Shown piece by piece: positions 62,344 through 64,000 of a stretch of DNA of 64,000 nt. Origin of the DNA: Kumtagia sp964244725 (GTDB lineage: Bacteria; Pseudomonadota; Alphaproteobacteria; Rhizobiales; Rhizobiaceae); the NCBI GenBank assembly GCA_964244725.1, contig CAXTJQ010000001.1, positions 186,001 to 250,000 on the forward strand, in the 5' to 3' direction. Position numbers and translations under genes: made by a program. Each line of letters begins with the position of its first letter. Position 1 is the first letter of the stretch. Under the pieces are notes generated by a model. The model was not told the DNA's origin, did no database searches, and saw only the letters and a list, made by a program, of their open reading frames with translations.

Positions 62344-63336
62344 ATGAAGCGTATCGTTCTCGGCCTCCTGGCCGCAACCGCATTGGCGCCGCCGGCATTC
62401 GCCGCCGATGTCAGCCCCGCCATCATCTACGATCTCGGCGGAAAGTTCGACAAGTCCTTCAACGAGGCGGCTTTCAACGGCGCCGAGAAATTCAAGGCCG
62501 ACACCGGCATCGCCTATCGGGATTTCGAAATCCAGAACGATTCGCAACGCGAGCAGGCGCTGCGCAAATTCGCCGAGGACGGCAACAATCCGATCGTCAT
62601 GGCGGGCTTCTCCTGGGCCACGGTGCTGAACAAGGTCGCTCCGGATTTCCCCGAGACCAAGTTCACCATCATCGACGACGATTCAGTCCAGCAGCCCAAC
62701 GTCCATGCAGTCGGCTTCAAGGAGAACGAGGGCTCCTACGTGGTCGGCGTCCTGGCCGCGATGGCCTCGAAATCCAAGAAAGTCGGCTTCGTCGGCGGCA
62801 TGGACATTCCGCTGATCCGCAAATTCGGCTGCGGCTATGTCGGCGGCGCCAAGGCGGCGGGCGCGACGGATGTCATCGAAAACATGACCGGCGATACGCC
62901 GGCGGCCTGGAACGATCCCACCAAGGGCGGCGAAATCGCCAAGTCCCAGATCGACCAGGGCGCCGACGTGATCTATGCTGCGGCCGGCGGCACCGGCGTT
63001 GGCGTGCTTCAGGCCGCCGCGGATGCCGGGAAACTCGCGGTCGGCGTCGATTCGAACCAGAACGGCATGCAGCCGGGCAAGGTCCTGACCTCGATGCTGA
63101 AGCGCGTCGATGTCGCGGTCTACAATGCCTTCACGGACACGAAGGACGACAAGTTCACCGCCGGCATCAGTTCGCTCGGCCTCAAGGAAGGCGGTGTCGA
63201 CTATGCCATGGACGACAACAACAAGGACCTGGTCACCGCGGACATGAAGGCCGCCGCCGAAAAGGCTAAGGCGGACATCATCGCCGGCACGGTGCAGGTC
63301 CACGACTACATGTCGGACAACGCCTGCCCGTATTGA
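62344..63336 (+). CDS. BMP-family ABC transporter substrate-binding protein
   Basis: The 330-aa protein of the basic membrane protein/PnrA family has a Sec signal peptide (1-20, cleavage after AFA) without a lipobox cysteine, so it is a soluble periplasmic protein. Family motifs are DLGGKFDKSFNEAAFNGAE and VGFVGGMDIPLIRKF. The family binds purine nucleosides for import. The ATG at 62344 was chosen; a GTG at 62335 is in frame. No ATPase or permease gene follows, since a terminator comes 21 bp later, so its transporter must lie elsewhere. Confidence 0.9.
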   Translation: MKRIVLGLLAATALAPPAFAADVSPAIIYDLGGKFDKSFNEAAFNGAEKFKADTGIAYRDFEIQNDSQREQALRKFAEDGNNPIVMAGFSWATVLNKVAPDFPETKFTIIDDDSVQQPNVHAVGFKENEGSYVVGVLAAMASKSKKVGFVGGMDIPLIRKFGCGYVGGAKAAGATDVIENMTGDTPAAWNDPTKGGEIAKSQIDQGADVIYAAAGGTGVGVLQAAADAGKLAVGVDSNQNGMQPGKVLTSMLKRVDVAVYNAFTDTKDDKFTAGISSLGLKEGGVDYAMDDNNKDLVTADMKAAAEKAKADIIAGTVQVHDYMSDNACPY

Positions 63337-63357
63337 TCATGGTTTGGCCACCAAACG

Positions 63358-63390
63358 ACAAAAGCCGCCGGCGTTGCCGGCGGCTTTTGT
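63358..63390. terminator. strong intrinsic terminator after the BMP gene
   Basis: ACAAAAGCCGCCGGC and GCCGGCGGCTTTTGT form a perfect 15-bp inverted repeat with a 3-base loop, including A and T runs on either side. It can serve both the BMP gene and the convergent anti-sigma-like gene. Confidence 0.92.
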
Positions 63391-63438
63391 CCGAACGCTG
63401 ACCAGAGCAGCGGAGGAACGATGGTTCCGAACTGCGGC

Positions 63439-63894
63439 TCAGTTCGCCGCGTGGAGATAGACCTGCGCGAGCGTCGGTGCGGAAACGCCGGCATGGGTTC
63501 CGGCAAAATAGCCGGCCACGAATACCGCTCCCAGGCACGCCGCCAGTGCGCCGAGCCTCACGCCGTCGCGATGACGCGCCAGGGTCTTCTTGAAGGAAGG
63601 CTTCTGCTTTGTCTGGACGGCCCGGGATTTCGGCTCATTGTCCTGTTTGATCAGGACGCCGTTCATGTGTGGCAGTTCCGAGAGGCGCGCGGCGATGTCC
63701 GCCCAAAGCTCATCCGATCCCGGGTTTGGCGACGACTTGCCGTCGATGACCCGCATGCGATGCGAGACGGTCATCACGGCATCGCGAAACGAGGAATCGC
63801 GCTCGAGGTCCCGTTCGGCGCGCTCGCGTTCCGGTTCCGACATCAGACCCGACACATAATGCCCGGCGCGCTGAAGACGATCCGTTTCGGTCAT
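63439..63894 (-). CDS. anti-sigma-factor-like small membrane protein
   Basis: The 151-aa protein has an N-terminal region (AGHYVSGLMSEPERERAERDL to about 48) like the sigma-binding domain of RskA/anti-sigma-K proteins. A polar linker follows, then one membrane span at about 112-132 (GALAACLGAVFVAGYFAG) and a very short periplasmic tail. It is shorter than usual family members (about 230 aa), lacking the periplasmic sensor domain. The upstream window edge would be where an ECF sigma gene is expected, but the last 106 bases show none. Confidence 0.6.
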   Translation of the reverse strand: MTETDRLQRAGHYVSGLMSEPERERAERDLERDSSFRDAVMTVSHRMRVIDGKSSPNPGSDELWADIAARLSELPHMNGVLIKQDNEPKSRAVQTKQKPSFKKTLARHRDGVRLGALAACLGAVFVAGYFAGTHAGVSAPTLAQVYLHAAN

Positions 63895-64000
63895 GGATTA
63901 TCGCTCCCTGAGGCGACCATGATGCTTTTGTGGCTCCTTTGTACAGGCAACAGCGCCGCTTTCCTTCCGAAAACCGCCAAACCCACGAATTTTTGATCGA

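Noticed and set aside
1..64000. CRISPR arrays, complete IS elements, prophage or toxin-antitoxin systems
   Set aside because: No regularly spaced repeats, transposase, integrase, phage structural or toxin-antitoxin motifs were seen on either strand.

Overview
The window is high-GC DNA with dense operons. It looks like the chromosome (or a chromid) of an alphaproteobacterium in the order Hyphomicrobiales (Rhizobiales), perhaps Phyllobacteriaceae-like. The grounds are a rhizobial/Brucella-type flagellin, many paralogous sugar and peptide ABC importers with RpiR, TetR and Gfo/Idh/MocA genes, a DUF6894-type small protein, short dispersed GC-rich palindromic intergenic repeats, and a tRNA-Ser with encoded CCA. 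This placement is inference from gene families; no rRNA is present.

Layout. 0-7 kb: the start of an mprF-like gene, then an oligopeptide-type ABC importer split over two divergent units (binding protein, two permeases and a TetR regulator on the minus strand; two ATPases on the plus strand). 7-11 kb: nucleoside hydrolase, 2-oxoglutarate/Fe(II) oxygenase, hemF and a histidine phosphatase. 11-15 kb: an NMT1/THI5-type importer (ATPase, permease, Tat-exported binding protein) followed by a Gfo/Idh oxidoreductase. 15-23 kb: an RpiR regulator with a flavin monooxygenase, amidohydrolase, RidA, SDR, D-threonine-aldolase-type PLP enzyme and an NTF2-like protein. A 15-bp motif recurs in the two control regions of this block. 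23-34 kb: a second RpiR regulator, then a polyol/sugar catabolic operon (SDR, mannitol-dehydrogenase-family enzyme, TIM-barrel isomerase, Gfo/Idh) and a complete CUT2 sugar importer.

34-44 kb: a DEAD-box helicase and the complete kdpFABCDE potassium system. The kdp operon is led by two tiny membrane ORFs (27 aa, then kdpF at 28 aa) and preceded by a direct repeat that is a good KdpE-site candidate. 44-54 kb: class I aldolase, SMP-30 lactonase, FMN alpha-hydroxyacid oxidase, RraA-type protein, a second CUT2 importer and methylmalonyl-CoA mutase, closed by a terminator. 54-58.5 kb: an isolated flagellin, then an APH-fold kinase, a divergent enolase paralogue and an SDR. 58.8-61.5 kb: a GAF-PAS-GGDEF-EAL protein and a PilZ protein (cyclic-di-GMP). 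61.5-64 kb: an aldo/keto reductase remnant, tRNA-Ser(GGA), a BMP-family binding protein and a small anti-sigma-like membrane protein.

The main theme is scavenging of sugars, sugar acids, peptides and nucleosides, each importer next to its own enzymes and regulator. The most unusual items are the enolase paralogue coupled to a kinase, the sugar-importer ATPase with altered signature and Walker B residues in both halves, a structured non-coding segment at 18.4-18.7 kb that may be a group II intron 5' remnant, and the extra 27-aa ORF at the head of kdp.
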